From: an uncultured Clostridium sp.
GTDB lineage: Bacteria > Bacillota > Clostridia > Clostridiales > Clostridiaceae
Direction: 5' to 3'
Assembly: GCA_900543325.1 (NCBI GenBank)
Contig: UQQU01000005.1
Span: 9,656-73,655 of the forward strand
DNA: 64,000 bases
Shown: piece after piece, positions 17,433 through 26,583 of the stretch
How the letters are laid out: each line of letters begins with the position of its first letter
Numbering within the stretch: the first letter of the stretch is position 1
The notes under the pieces: generated by a model
The model's database searches: none
What the model saw: the letters and a program-made list of their open reading frames with translations, nothing else
What the model was told of the DNA's origin: nothing
Made by a program: the position numbers and the translations under genes

Positions 17433-18023
17433 TTATTTTTCTTCACCTTTAATTAATCTAACTATATTACTTTTATGTCTCCAAAATACTAAAAGACAAG
17501 CAAAAAGTGTAGCATAAACATAATATTTATCGTAACCTAATAAAAGAGTTGATAAAAATAATGTAGTAGCAGCCACTAAAGAACGAATTGAAACAATTTT
17601 TGTTACTAACTTTAAACCAAAGAAAATTACAGCTGTAATTAAAAATGGTATAGGAACAACTATCATAAAAGCAGCTGCAGAAGTAGCAACACCTTTACCA
17701 CCCTTAAACTTTAAAAATATAGTGTAATTATGTCCTAATATTGCAGCAATAGCTACTAATGATAAACTTAAACTTTCGTTGGTTTTTAGTATATCATTCC
17801 AAATTAAGATACGTGTTAGTAGTACCGGAATAATTGCTTTTAGCATATCACAAATTGCTGTTATCTTTGAAAGATTTTCACCAGCAACTCTTCTAACATT
17901 TGTAGCACCAATATTTCCACTTCCATATTCCCTTACATCTTTATTAAGTTTCTTTTTTACTAAAATATATCCGCTAGGGATTGAACCCATGAGATATGAA
18001 AAAATAATTAATAATGGTAACAT
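17433..18023 (-). CDS. plsY: Glycerol-3-phosphate acyltransferase PlsY
   Basis: A 196-residue integral membrane enzyme that transfers acyl groups from acyl phosphate to glycerol-3-phosphate, the first step of phospholipid synthesis with PlsX. The three conserved loops are visible: SYLMGSIPSGYILVKK at the N-terminus, GSGNIGATNVRRVAG, and GHNYTIFLKFKGGKGVAT, with a later FWRHKSNIVRL motif before the C-terminus. Length and about five membrane segments fit the family. AGGAGG is correctly placed before the ATG. It is flanked by a nearly gene-free 730-base stretch upstream and a terminator downstream. Confidence 0.93.
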   Translation of the reverse strand: MLPLLIIFSYLMGSIPSGYILVKKKLNKDVREYGSGNIGATNVRRVAGENLSKITAICDMLKAIIPVLLTRILIWNDILKTNESLSLSLVAIAAILGHNYTIFLKFKGGKGVATSAAAFMIVVPIPFLITAVIFFGLKLVTKIVSIRSLVAATTLFLSTLLLGYDKYYVYATLFACLLVFWRHKSNIVRLIKGEEK

Positions 18024-18184
18024 ATATACCTCCTTATATATCTTTACATAAATATAATATTTAAGAATGTTAGATTATGCAAGAAATATTTATAAATAAA
18101 AGTTAATAGGAAACATAATATTAATAACAATAATATGGATAATATCATACAATATAACATTAAGAAGTGTGAGGTAAATATTGG

Positions 18185-18313
18185 ATGAATAATTTGGACG
18201 AGCTAGCTATTATAACTTTTATTACTTGTGATGCTATATTGGAAAACTTTTATGAAATTAAAAATTTCTATAGATATTATTATAAAAATATAAAAAACAA
18301 GTTAAAAAGGTAA
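18185..18313 (+). CDS. Possible 42-residue small protein
   Basis: An ATG-initiated ORF of 42 codons with GAGGT nine bases upstream. The product is MNNLDELAIITFITCDAILE followed by a basic, Tyr-rich amphipathic tail ending in NKLKR. Composition looks like a real small protein rather than random AT-rich translation, because the N-terminal half has Asp, Glu, Cys and Thr in a plausible pattern, but no family is recognised. No terminator follows. It could be a spurious ORF. Confidence 0.3.
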   Translation: MNNLDELAIITFITCDAILENFYEIKNFYRYYYKNIKNKLKR

Positions 18314-18651
18314 TTAATAGATTATTCACATGAGCATCTATGAGAAAAAATATAAAAAATAACTATAGAAATAAAATGATAAACATAAAAAAAATAAAAT
18401 TAGGAAAGTATAAATAATATAGAATTTTTATAACGGATAATCTAAAATTCAACTTAAATATTAAAAATTAATCCTAGGAATAGATTTAAGTAGTAAATTT
18501 TCTTTTAATAATAATTAAAAGAATAAAATGGATAATATTCTAAAAACAAGATAAATAGACATATAAATGAAATAAAAATTCTAAAAAGTGGATAAATTTA
18601 ATGTTTTTAATGGAAAATTTAAAATACAAAAAGGGGAAGGGCGGAAAATTA

Positions 18652-18681
18652 TTGACAAATACAAATAAATTGTCGTATTCT
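18652..18681 (+). promoter_or_regulatory. Putative promoter of the ABC importer operon, with possible operator
   Basis: A consensus TTGACA (18652-18657) and TATTCT (18676-18681) are spaced by 18 bases. The inverted pair GACAA/TTGTC (18654-18658 and 18670-18674) lies inside the spacer, a possible repressor site. The leader to the first gene is about 70 bases. Confidence 0.5.
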
Positions 18682-18755
18682 GTAATAGCGCGAAAATCTA
18701 GAGGTTTTTGTATTTAATAGTAGACGTATTAAAAAAAGCATGAGGTGAATTATCA

Positions 18756-19799
18756 ATGGGAATAAGACTAGACAAACTAGTTGTAAAATTTGGAGACTTT
18801 AAGGCGCTTAATGAAGTTACATTACAAATTCCAAAAGGAAAGTTAGTTTCATTATTAGGACCTTCAGGATCAGGAAAATCAACAACGTTATTTACTATTT
18901 CAGGAATTCATAAGCCACATAGTGGAAAGATTTATTTTGGAGATAGAGATGTAACTGGATTAGAGCCAGAAGAGTTAGGAATAGGATTAGTATTCCAAAA
19001 CTATGCATTATATCCACATATGACTGTAAAAGAAAATATATTATTTCCTTTAAAAAATCTAAAGTGGGATAAAGCTGAAGCAGAAAAGAGAGCTATAGAG
19101 GTTGCTAAAATTGTAAAAATTGAAAGTCAATTAGATAAAAAGCCATCTCAATTATCAGGAGGACAACAACAAAGGGTAGCTATCGCAAGAGCATTAGCAA
19201 AGAAACCTGATATTCTACTTCTTGATGAACCTTTATCAAACTTAGATACAAAGTTAAGAGTTGAAACAAGACAAGAAATTAGAAGAATTCAAAAGGAAAC
19301 AGGGGTTACAGCTATATTCGTAACACATGACCAAGAAGAGGCTATGTCTATTTCAGATGAAATTGTATTAATGAAAGATGGTGCAATTCAACAAGTTTCA
19401 TCACCTAGCGATATATATATGAATCCAGTAAATAAATTTGTTGCATCTTTTATAGGAAGCCCAGAAATGAACTTTATCGATTTAGAATGTAAAGAAGGAA
19501 TTTCTAGTGTTGATTCATTAACAATAGAAAATTTACCTAAAGATAAGTCGAAAGTTATTTTAGGAGTAAGAGCAGAAGATTTTGAAGTAGCAGATAAGGG
19601 ATTAAAAACTAAAGTTGTTACAGTAGAAATATTAGGTAGAGAAAGACTGTTAACATTAGACCATAACGGTGCTATATACAAAATGTTAGTTGACAAAGAG
19701 TTCTTTATTGACGAAGGTGCTGAACTAATAATTAGACCAAAGACAGGTAAGAGTTATGTGTTTGATGCTGAAAGTGAGGAGTTCATAACAAAATGCTAA
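18756..19799 (+). CDS. ABC importer ATP-binding protein (MsmK/UgpC family)
   Basis: A 347-residue ATPase of the sugar/glycerol-3-phosphate importer class (CUT1). Walker A is GPSGSGKSTT, the Q-loop is VFQNYALYPHMTV, the signature is LSGGQQQRVAIARALA, Walker B with the catalytic Glu is ILLLDEPLSNLD, and the switch His is in FVTHDQEEAM. Residues 240-345 form the TOBE regulatory domain, slightly divergent. It is the first gene of a four-gene operon with two permeases and a binding lipoprotein; its stop codon overlaps the start of the next gene. The ATPase may serve more than one importer in such bacteria. Confidence 0.92.
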   Translation: MGIRLDKLVVKFGDFKALNEVTLQIPKGKLVSLLGPSGSGKSTTLFTISGIHKPHSGKIYFGDRDVTGLEPEELGIGLVFQNYALYPHMTVKENILFPLKNLKWDKAEAEKRAIEVAKIVKIESQLDKKPSQLSGGQQQRVAIARALAKKPDILLLDEPLSNLDTKLRVETRQEIRRIQKETGVTAIFVTHDQEEAMSISDEIVLMKDGAIQQVSSPSDIYMNPVNKFVASFIGSPEMNFIDLECKEGISSVDSLTIENLPKDKSKVILGVRAEDFEVADKGLKTKVVTVEILGRERLLTLDHNGAIYKMLVDKEFFIDEGAELIIRPKTGKSYVFDAESEEFITKC

Positions 19800-20665
19800 A
19801 GAATAAAAATAAATTTAAAGGATATATATATTTACTACCTGCACTTATAATACTTGCTGTGTTTGTATTTTATCCAATAATTAATACAATAATTTTTAGT
19901 TTCGATGAAACTAAAGCTAGTGGATTTGTTTTTGGCTTTGGATCATATAAATATCTTTTCCAAGATAAAAGATTTATACAATCTTTAATTAATACTGTAA
20001 TTTATGCTGCTATAGTTCCAGCTTTATCAGTATTTATTTCTTTATTAATAGCTAATGCTTTAGCTAATATAAAAAATGAAAAAGTAAGAGGAATATTCCA
20101 AAGTATTTACTTTTTACCTTATGTAACTTCATTAGTTGCTATAGGTATAGTATGGTCATGGTTATTTAATTCTGAATATGGAATTATTAACTTCTTATTA
20201 GAGAAGATAGGAATAAATCCGATAAATTGGCTTAATGATCCTAAATATGCAATGATAGCATTAATAATATTTGCGGTGTGGAAAAGTCTGGCTTTCAATA
20301 CTTTGATATTAACTACAGGTATTGCATCAATAAATCCACAGTATTATCAAGCTGCAAAAATCGACCAAGCGACAAGTGGAACTATATTTAGAAAGATAAC
20401 TGTAAAATTAGTTTCTCCTATGATTGCTTATACATATGTTATTAGTTTAATAGCTTCTTTTAAAGTTTACACGGAAGTTTATGTTCTATTTGGAGGACGT
20501 ACATTAGATGGTGCAGTTTCAACTGTTGTTAGATATATAATTGATAGATTCTATGGGGATCAAGATTTCCCATTGGCATTTGCTGCTTCAGTTGTTCTAT
20601 TAATTATAATATTAACTGTTACTTTAGTACAAAAAACAGTTGCTCGTAATAAGATTCATTACTAA
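19793..20665 (+). CDS. ABC importer permease, MalF/UgpA type
   Basis: A 290-residue permease with six predicted membrane segments. The EAA loop, where the permease meets the ATPase, is visible as YYQAAKIDQATSGTIFRKIT (about residues 184-203). The N-terminal LLPALIILAVFVFYPIINTI and the final VVLLIIILTVTLVQK are typical of the MalF/UgpA side of CUT1 importers. The ATG overlaps the ATPase stop by seven bases, indicating translational coupling. It would pair with the MalG/UgpE-type permease encoded 11 bases downstream. Confidence 0.9.
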   Translation: MLKNKNKFKGYIYLLPALIILAVFVFYPIINTIIFSFDETKASGFVFGFGSYKYLFQDKRFIQSLINTVIYAAIVPALSVFISLLIANALANIKNEKVRGIFQSIYFLPYVTSLVAIGIVWSWLFNSEYGIINFLLEKIGINPINWLNDPKYAMIALIIFAVWKSLAFNTLILTTGIASINPQYYQAAKIDQATSGTIFRKITVKLVSPMIAYTYVISLIASFKVYTEVYVLFGGRTLDGAVSTVVRYIIDRFYGDQDFPLAFAASVVLLIIILTVTLVQKTVARNKIHY

Positions 20666-20676
20666 GAGGTGTAAAT

Positions 20677-21504
20677 ATGAAAAATAAAAATAATTTTAAA
20701 GCATTCATTAAATACTTCTTATTAGTTGTCTTTGCTATTGTAACGCTATTCCCATTTTATTGGATGATAGCATCTTCTTTAAAGTCAAGTTTTGAAGTTA
20801 TTCAAACACCACCAACAATGGTTCCAGAGAAATTTATGTGGAGTAACTTTAGTACTGCATTAGCAATGGCTCCTTTTGGAAGATATTTTATAAATACAAT
20901 AATAGTTACAGCTTTAAGTATTGTTAGTACAGTTGTAATTTCAATATTATCAGCATTTGCTTTTTCTCATCTTGAATTTAAGGGAAGAGATTTAATATTT
21001 GCTATTTTCTTAGCATCAATGATGATACCAGGAGAAGTATTAATAGTAACTAATTTTAAAACAATTTCTGCATTAAATTTAATTGATAGCTATTCAGCAT
21101 TATTTGTACCATATATGGCAAATGTATTGTATATTTATATGCTTAGAGAATTCTTCTTAAAGATTCCAAAACAATTATATTATGCAGCAAAAATTGATGG
21201 TGCAAGTGATTGGAAATTCTTGTGGAAAATAGTTGTGCCTATGGCAAAACCATCAATTATTACAATTTGTATATTAGTAGGAATAAATTCATGGAATGCA
21301 TTCTTATGGCCATTACTTGTTACAAACAGTGATAATATGAGATTGCTTGCAAATGGATTAACTGCTTTCCAATCAGATGTGGGAAACAGATATGAATTAT
21401 TAATGGCTGCTTCTACAATAATCACAATGCCAATAGTTGTAGTTTATATGTTCTTACATAAGAAGATCATGAATGGTATATCTATTGGGGGAATAAAAGG
21501 ATAA
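20677..21504 (+). CDS. ABC importer permease, MalG/UgpE type
   Basis: A 275-residue permease with six membrane segments; the N-terminus FPFYWMIASSLKSSFEV and the EAA loop YYAAKIDGASDWKFLWKIV (from about residue 168) are diagnostic of the MalG/UgpE partner. The C-terminal MNGISIGGIKG is the family's usual ending. AGAGGTGT precedes the ATG. A 180-base gap without a terminator separates it from the binding protein gene, so the latter may be co-transcribed or have an extra promoter. Confidence 0.9.
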   Translation: MKNKNNFKAFIKYFLLVVFAIVTLFPFYWMIASSLKSSFEVIQTPPTMVPEKFMWSNFSTALAMAPFGRYFINTIIVTALSIVSTVVISILSAFAFSHLEFKGRDLIFAIFLASMMIPGEVLIVTNFKTISALNLIDSYSALFVPYMANVLYIYMLREFFLKIPKQLYYAAKIDGASDWKFLWKIVVPMAKPSIITICILVGINSWNAFLWPLLVTNSDNMRLLANGLTAFQSDVGNRYELLMAASTIITMPIVVVYMFLHKKIMNGISIGGIKG

Positions 21505-21683
21505 TATAAATAATTAGATATGTAGGAAAAGTTTGAATTAGAAGTTAAAATATTAATGATTTAATTATTTATATGAAAGTTATTATAAATGCTTTAATTA
21601 TGTATATATGAGAATTTAATACTTTACCTTTTAATCATCTTTTCTTAAATATATATATAAATTAGGTTTTAGAGGTGAAACAA

Positions 21684-23012
21684 ATGAAAAGAAGATTATT
21701 AGCATCTTTAATGACTGCAGTAGTTGCAGTTACAGCATTAACAGGCTGTTCAAAAAGTAATTCTTCAAACGAGAATATCGTTACAGAATTAAAAGAACCA
21801 GTTACAATTGAAATGTGGCATTATATGACTGGAAAACAAGCAGAAGTGTTACAAAGTATAGTTGATGACTTTAATAGTTCAAATACTCAAGGAATAACAG
21901 TTAAAGCTTCAGCACAAGGTAGTATTACTGACTTAAATAAAAAGGTTATAGCTGCGTCTCAATCAAATACTTTACCAGCTATAGTTAATATTTATCCTGA
22001 TGCAGCTACAGGTCTTATTAATGATAATAAGGTTGCAGATTTAACACCATATGTTAATGATGAAACAGTAGGAATGAAAGATGACCTTAAAAATGATTTC
22101 ATTCCAGATTTTATTAATGAATTATCACAATGGGGAGAAAATAAAATATACGGACTTCCATTAACTAAATCTACAGAAGTTTTATATGTAAATAAAAACT
22201 TATTAGAGCAATTAGGATATACTGTTGATGATTTAAAAGATTTAACTTTTGAAAAATTAGCAGAAATATCAGAAAAATGTCAATCAGAATTAGGAATACC
22301 TGGATTTGGATTCGATTCAAGTTCAAATGCATTTATTTCTAGCTTAAAAGAAGATGGAAAAGATTTTGTTCAATTAGATGGAAAAATTAATGTTGTTAAT
22401 GATTGGTCTAAAGAATTTATGCAATTCTTTAGAAAAGAAACTCAAAGTGGTGCATTTAGAGTGCCTGGTGAAGATAAATTCTTATCAGGACCATTCTCAA
22501 ATCAAAAGCTTTTAGCTTACCAAGGTTCTTCAGCTGGATTCGCGCACATAAATACTAATGGTGCTTTTGAAGTAGCTGTAGTAGAAGTTCCTCATTTTGA
22601 AGGAAAAGATAAAGCAGTTATTCAACAAGGTGCTTCTTTATTTGTAACTAAAGATGTTTCTCCAGAATCTCAATATGCTGCATATGAATTCATTAAATTT
22701 GTAACTAACACTGAAAATACAGCTAAGTTTGCAACATCTACTGGATATTTACCAGTTAGAAAATCAGCTCAAGATTCTACTGTAGTTCAAGAAGTATTAG
22801 CTGACACTAACTCTTTATACGGAAAGATTTATGATGTAGCTAAAGAATCATTAAATTTTGCTTACTTTACTCCTGCAATAAATAATGCTCAATCAGCAAG
22901 AACAGTTGCAGAAGAAAAGTATGCAGCTTATGTTACTGGAACTTCAGATGATGTTGACGATATGTTACAAGAAATGAACTCACAAGTTGAAACTTCAATA
23001 AGCCGTCAATAA
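21684..23012 (+). CDS. Extracellular solute-binding lipoprotein (family 1, UgpB-like)
   Basis: A 442-residue lipoprotein that delivers the substrate to the importer. The signal peptide ends in the lipobox ALTGC with Cys22; a Ser/Asn linker leads to the mature domain. VTIEMWHYMTGKQAEVLQSI followed by FNSS is the usual opening of family 1 binding proteins and resembles UgpB, so glycerol-3-phosphate or a glycerophosphodiester is a reasonable guess, but a sugar cannot be excluded. A GTG at 21675 overlaps the ribosome binding site AGAGGTG, so the ATG at 21684 is chosen. The operon ends at a strong terminator. Confidence 0.88.
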   Translation: MKRRLLASLMTAVVAVTALTGCSKSNSSNENIVTELKEPVTIEMWHYMTGKQAEVLQSIVDDFNSSNTQGITVKASAQGSITDLNKKVIAASQSNTLPAIVNIYPDAATGLINDNKVADLTPYVNDETVGMKDDLKNDFIPDFINELSQWGENKIYGLPLTKSTEVLYVNKNLLEQLGYTVDDLKDLTFEKLAEISEKCQSELGIPGFGFDSSSNAFISSLKEDGKDFVQLDGKINVVNDWSKEFMQFFRKETQSGAFRVPGEDKFLSGPFSNQKLLAYQGSSAGFAHINTNGAFEVAVVEVPHFEGKDKAVIQQGASLFVTKDVSPESQYAAYEFIKFVTNTENTAKFATSTGYLPVRKSAQDSTVVQEVLADTNSLYGKIYDVAKESLNFAYFTPAINNAQSARTVAEEKYAAYVTGTSDDVDDMLQEMNSQVETSISRQ

Positions 23013-23040
23013 TACATAAAAATGTATAACTTTATTTATG

Positions 23041-23074
23041 CCCTGCTTAGCATAGCTAAGTGGGGGATTTTTTT
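23041..23074 (+). terminator. Rho-independent terminator of the ABC importer operon
   Basis: CCCTGCTTAGC, an ATA loop and GCTAAGTGGGG form an 11-position stem with one G-T pair and one mismatch, followed by ATTTTTTT. Confidence 0.8.
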
Positions 23075-23119
23075 ATTAAATATTTAAATTTAAAGTTTTA
23101 TCTTTAGGAGGTATTAAAA

Positions 23120-24082
23120 ATGAAGGAAGAATTAATGAAAAGTATAATAAATAAAATTGAAGAGTATAATACTATAGCAATATATCGTCATGTTTTTCCA
23201 GATCCAGATTCTTATAGTTCACAAACAGCTTTAAAAAGTATAATAGAAAATACATATCCAAACAAGAAAGTAGTATTATTAGGAGAACACTCAAAAAATT
23301 TAGAGTATATAAATACTATGGATGAAGAAATTGAATTAAATAAAGATTCATTAGCTATTATTGTAGATGTTGCTAATAAAGAAAGAGTTGATAACCAGTC
23401 ATTTAATAATTGTGGGTATATAATAAAAATTGATCATCATAAGCCTTTTGATGCTCCATTTGAAAATTTAACATGGGTAGATACTAATTATTCTTCTTGT
23501 AGTGAAATGATTTTAGATTTATATTTAGCTAATGAAGATAAGTTAAAAATAGATAAAAAAGGAAGACGTGCTTTATTTACAGGTATAGTTGGAGATACAG
23601 GAAGATTTTTATATATAGATAATCCAACTAACTTATTTGACAAGTTATCTAAGATTACTTTTGATTTAGAAACAAAAGAAATTTATGCAAATATGTATAA
23701 AAGAGAAGAGGCGGAATTAAAATTCTTAGGATATATTTATAGTAACTATATAACTACTGAAAACGGAATGGCTTACTTAAAGGTAAAAAATGAAGTAGCT
23801 AAAAAATATGGTTTAGAACCAATAAAGGCTGCTAGAATGGTAAATGCGCTTCAAGATACTGTGGGAATAAATAATTGGAATTTCTTTGTAGAAAAAGAAG
23901 ATGGTTCAATTTTCTGTGAGTTTAGATCCAATGGTCCTAGAGTTAATGATATTGCATCTAGCTTTGGTGGAGGAGGTCATATGTTAGCAGCTGGCGCATC
24001 ACTTGAAAGTTGGCAAAAAGTTGATGAAATAATAGAAGCACTTGATAATAATTCTAAAAAATATAAAAAGGAAAATAAATAA
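23120..24082 (+). CDS. nrnA: Bifunctional oligoribonuclease / pAp phosphatase NrnA
   Basis: A 320-residue DHH-family phosphodiesterase that degrades nano-RNA and dephosphorylates pAp in Bacillus. It matches B. subtilis NrnA closely along its length, including the variant motif I RHVFPDPDSYSSQ (His24, Asp28, Asp30), the IKIDHHKPFD motif III, GDTGRFL, and the C-terminal DHHA1 segment FRSNGPRVNDIASSFGGGGH. The Pro-Asp-Pro-Asp form is normal in this branch rather than a defect. GGAGG precedes the ATG. Terminators lie on both sides, so it is monocistronic. A second DHH protein is encoded at 35.6 kb in the nusA-infB operon. Confidence 0.88.
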   Translation: MKEELMKSIINKIEEYNTIAIYRHVFPDPDSYSSQTALKSIIENTYPNKKVVLLGEHSKNLEYINTMDEEIELNKDSLAIIVDVANKERVDNQSFNNCGYIIKIDHHKPFDAPFENLTWVDTNYSSCSEMILDLYLANEDKLKIDKKGRRALFTGIVGDTGRFLYIDNPTNLFDKLSKITFDLETKEIYANMYKREEAELKFLGYIYSNYITTENGMAYLKVKNEVAKKYGLEPIKAARMVNALQDTVGINNWNFFVEKEDGSIFCEFRSNGPRVNDIASSFGGGGHMLAAGASLESWQKVDEIIEALDNNSKKYKKENK

Positions 24083-24090
24083 AATGTAAA

Positions 24091-24144
24091 AAAAGATACC
24101 TAAAAGTTAACTTTTTGTGAAAGTTGTCTTTAGGTATCTTTTTA
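24091..24144 (+). terminator. Rho-independent terminator after nrnA
   Basis: AAAAGATACCTAAA pairs with TTTAGGTATCTTTT across a loop of about 22 bases that can itself fold (AAAAGTTAACTTTT), followed by T. Confidence 0.82.
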
Positions 24145-24270
24145 TAGATAAAAATATATTTTAATTTAGTAAAAATATGATATAATTAATTTATATTACT
24201 AATTAAGTGATATTTTAAAATAAATGTATAAGGATGTATTAATTAAAGGTTTTAAGGAGGACAAAAAAAT

Positions 24271-25437
24271 ATGGCAAGATTTACATTACCAAGAGATATT
24301 TATCATGGTGAAGGGTCTTTAGAAGTATTAAAGACTTTAAAAGGAAAAAGAGCGGTAGTAGTCGTTGGTGGCGGATCAATGAAGAAATTTGGTTTCTTAG
24401 ATAAGGTAGAAAGTTATTTAAAAGAAGCTGGAATAGAAGTTAAGTTAATAGAGGGAGTAGAACCAGACCCATCCGTTGAAACAGTTATGAGTGGAGCAGC
24501 TGTCATGAGGGAGTTTGAACCAGATTGGATAGTAGCTATGGGAGGAGGTTCGCCAATAGATGCAGCTAAAGCAATGTGGATTTTCTATGAGTATCCTGAT
24601 TTTACTTTTGAACAAGCTGTTGTACCTTTTGGTTTACCTGAATTAAGAAAAAAAGCTAAGTTTATTGCAATACCATCAACTTCAGGAACAGCTACAGAAG
24701 TAACTGCTTTCTCTGTAATTACTGATTATAAAGCTAAGATTAAATATCCTTTAGCTGACTTTAATTTAACTCCAGATATTGCAATAGTTGATCCTGAGCT
24801 TGCACAAACAATGCCTGCTAAGCTTGTTGCACATACTGGAATGGATGCATTAACACATGCAATAGAGGCATATACAGCTTCATTAAGATCAAATTTTTCA
24901 GATCCATTAGCTTTAAAAGCTATTCAAATGGTTGACGAATATTTAGTTAAGTCTTTTAAAGAAGATGTAGAAGCTAGAAATTTAATGCATGAAGCACAAT
25001 GTTTAGCTGGGATGGCATTTAGTAATGCATTATTAGGAATAGTACACTCAATGGCTCACAAAGTTGGGGCTGTATTCCATATTCCACATGGATGTGCCAA
25101 TGCAATATTTTTACCGTATGTAATTCAATATAATAGAACAGAATGTGAAAATAGATATGCTGATATAGCAAGAAGCTTAAAATTAGAAGGAAATACAGAT
25201 TCAGAGTTAACAGATTCATTAATAGAAAAAATAAATGAATTTAATGTAGCTTTAAATATTCCAGCGTCAATGAAAGAATATGGAGTAACTGAAGAAGATT
25301 TCTTAGCTAATGTTAAACATGTAGCTCATAATGCTGTTTTAGATGCATGTACTGGATCTAATCCAAGAGCGATTGATGATGAGACTATGGAAAAACTTCT
25401 TTCATGTGCATTCTATGGAAATAAAGTAAACTTTTAA
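24271..25437 (+). CDS. Iron-containing alcohol dehydrogenase (butanol dehydrogenase-like)
   Basis: A 388-residue group III alcohol dehydrogenase, the same length as the clostridial NADPH-dependent butanol dehydrogenase Adh1. The dinucleotide-binding half shows VVVVGGGSMKKFGF and AMGGGSPIDAAKAMW; the C-terminal iron domain has HTGMDALTHAIEAYTA and HSMAHKVGAVFHIPHGCANA with the metal-binding Asp and three His. It probably reduces aldehydes to alcohols, disposing of NAD(P)H in fermentation; which alcohol cannot be told. AAGGAGGA precedes the ATG. It stands alone, next to a structured repeat and an NfnAB operon that supplies NADPH, which may be metabolically linked. Confidence 0.9.
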   Translation: MARFTLPRDIYHGEGSLEVLKTLKGKRAVVVVGGGSMKKFGFLDKVESYLKEAGIEVKLIEGVEPDPSVETVMSGAAVMREFEPDWIVAMGGGSPIDAAKAMWIFYEYPDFTFEQAVVPFGLPELRKKAKFIAIPSTSGTATEVTAFSVITDYKAKIKYPLADFNLTPDIAIVDPELAQTMPAKLVAHTGMDALTHAIEAYTASLRSNFSDPLALKAIQMVDEYLVKSFKEDVEARNLMHEAQCLAGMAFSNALLGIVHSMAHKVGAVFHIPHGCANAIFLPYVIQYNRTECENRYADIARSLKLEGNTDSELTDSLIEKINEFNVALNIPASMKEYGVTEEDFLANVKHVAHNAVLDACTGSNPRAIDDETMEKLLSCAFYGNKVNF

Positions 25438-25457
25438 TGAAATGTAAAAGTGAATAA

Positions 25458-25575
25458 GTAAAAGTGAAGAGTGAATAGTTAATGAATAAATTCAGTCATA
25501 CTGAATTTAGAAAGAATATAATTTTAGAAACTGCGAAAGCAGTTTCGACATTAACTTTTCACTCTTCACTCTTAC
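25458..25575. repeat. 118-bp structured inverted-repeat element, MITE-like
   Basis: Outer arms of 27 bases (25458-25484 and 25549-25575) are complementary at 25 positions and carry AGTGAAGAGTGAA. They enclose two further hairpins: AAATTCAG/CTGAATTT with a TCATA loop (25488-25508), and GAAACTGC/GCAGTTTC with a GAAA tetraloop (25527-25546). The whole folds as a three-way junction. No ORF or transposase is present, and there is no T-run, so it is not an ordinary terminator. Elements of this build are often dispersed non-autonomous repeats; copy number cannot be seen here. Confidence 0.7.
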
Positions 25576-25692
25576 CTAATTTAGTTAACAAAAATGGCAT
25601 TAAAAGTGTATTCTTAAACTTATAAAGAATATTCTAAATTTAAAATTTAGTTATAAAATATATAACATAAGAAAATTTTGGGGGTTATTAAG

Positions 25693-26583
25693 GTGTATAA
25701 GATAACAAGTAAAAGATTATTAACAGAAAACATATATTTAATGGATATTGAGGCTCCAAGGGTAGCTAAATCAGCTCAACCTGGTCAATTCATTATTATA
25801 AAGAATGACGAGAAAGGTGAAAGAATACCTTTAACTATTGCAGATTATGATAGAGATAATGGAACTGTTACAATAGTTTTTCAAACAGTTGGATATTCTA
25901 CAAAAGAGCTAGCTAAATTTGAAGTAGGTGATTATGTACAGGACTTTGTTGGACCGTTAGGTCAACCAAGTGAATTTGTACATGAGGATTTAAGTGAACT
26001 TAGAAATAAGAAAATTTTATTTGTAGCTGGAGGGGTAGGTGCTGCGCCAGTTTATCCACAAGTAAAATGGTTCTATGATAATAATATTGATGTTGATGTT
26101 ATTATTGGGGCAAGAAATAAAGAGTTAGTAATATTAGAAGATGAAATGAGAAAAGTAGCTAAAAATTTATATATATCTACTGATGATGGTTCTTATGGAT
26201 TTAATGGTAGAGTTACAGATTGTTTATTGGATTTAGTAAATAATCAAGGAAAGAAATATGATCATGCAGTTGTTATAGGACCAATGATAATGATGAAATT
26301 TATGTCAATGCTTACTAAAGAGCTTAAGATAAAAACTACTGTAAGTTTAAATCCGATTATGGTTGATGGTACAGGTATGTGTGGTGCTTGTAGAGTTACA
26401 GTAGGAGATCAAGTTAAATTTGCATGTGTTGATGGTCCAGAATTTGATGGACACCTTGTAAATTTCGATGAAAGCATGAGAAGACAAGCTCTTTATAAAA
26501 GTGAAGAGGGAAGAGCTATGCTTAAATTAGAAGAAGGCGACACACATCATAGAGAAGGTTGCGGATGCGGAGGACATAAATAA
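25693..26583 (+). CDS. nfnA: NfnA, NAD-binding subunit of transhydrogenase NfnAB
   Basis: A 296-residue flavoprotein, the small subunit of NADH-dependent reduced ferredoxin:NADP+ oxidoreductase, which bifurcates electrons between NADPH, ferredoxin and NAD+ in anaerobes. It has an FAD-binding beta barrel (AQPGQFIIIKND, RIPLTIADYD), an NAD-binding domain (FVAGGVGAAPVYPQVKWF), and a C-terminal [2Fe-2S] site (GMCGACRVTV ... FACVDGPEFDGH). It ends in a His/Cys/Gly-rich tail (CGCGGHK). A TTG at 25678 is in frame, but GGGGGT (25680-25685) fits the GTG at 25693. Its stop overlaps the NfnB start (TAATG). It resembles dihydroorotate dehydrogenase electron-transfer subunits, but the partner gene decides. 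Confidence 0.87.
   Translation: MYKITSKRLLTENIYLMDIEAPRVAKSAQPGQFIIIKNDEKGERIPLTIADYDRDNGTVTIVFQTVGYSTKELAKFEVGDYVQDFVGPLGQPSEFVHEDLSELRNKKILFVAGGVGAAPVYPQVKWFYDNNIDVDVIIGARNKELVILEDEMRKVAKNLYISTDDGSYGFNGRVTDCLLDLVNNQGKKYDHAVVIGPMIMMKFMSMLTKELKIKTTVSLNPIMVDGTGMCGACRVTVGDQVKFACVDGPEFDGHLVNFDESMRRQALYKSEEGRAMLKLEEGDTHHREGCGCGGHK

Larger units (their letters stand above)
18024..18755. other. Extended AT-rich intergenic region
   Basis: About 730 bases between the divergent plsY and ABC importer genes. It holds the plsY ribosome binding site and promoter region at the left, one possible 42-codon ORF (18185-18313), and the importer promoter at the right (18652-18681). Bases 18314-18640 are extremely A-rich with no ORF, hairpin or repeat that I can support. 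Confidence 0.6.
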
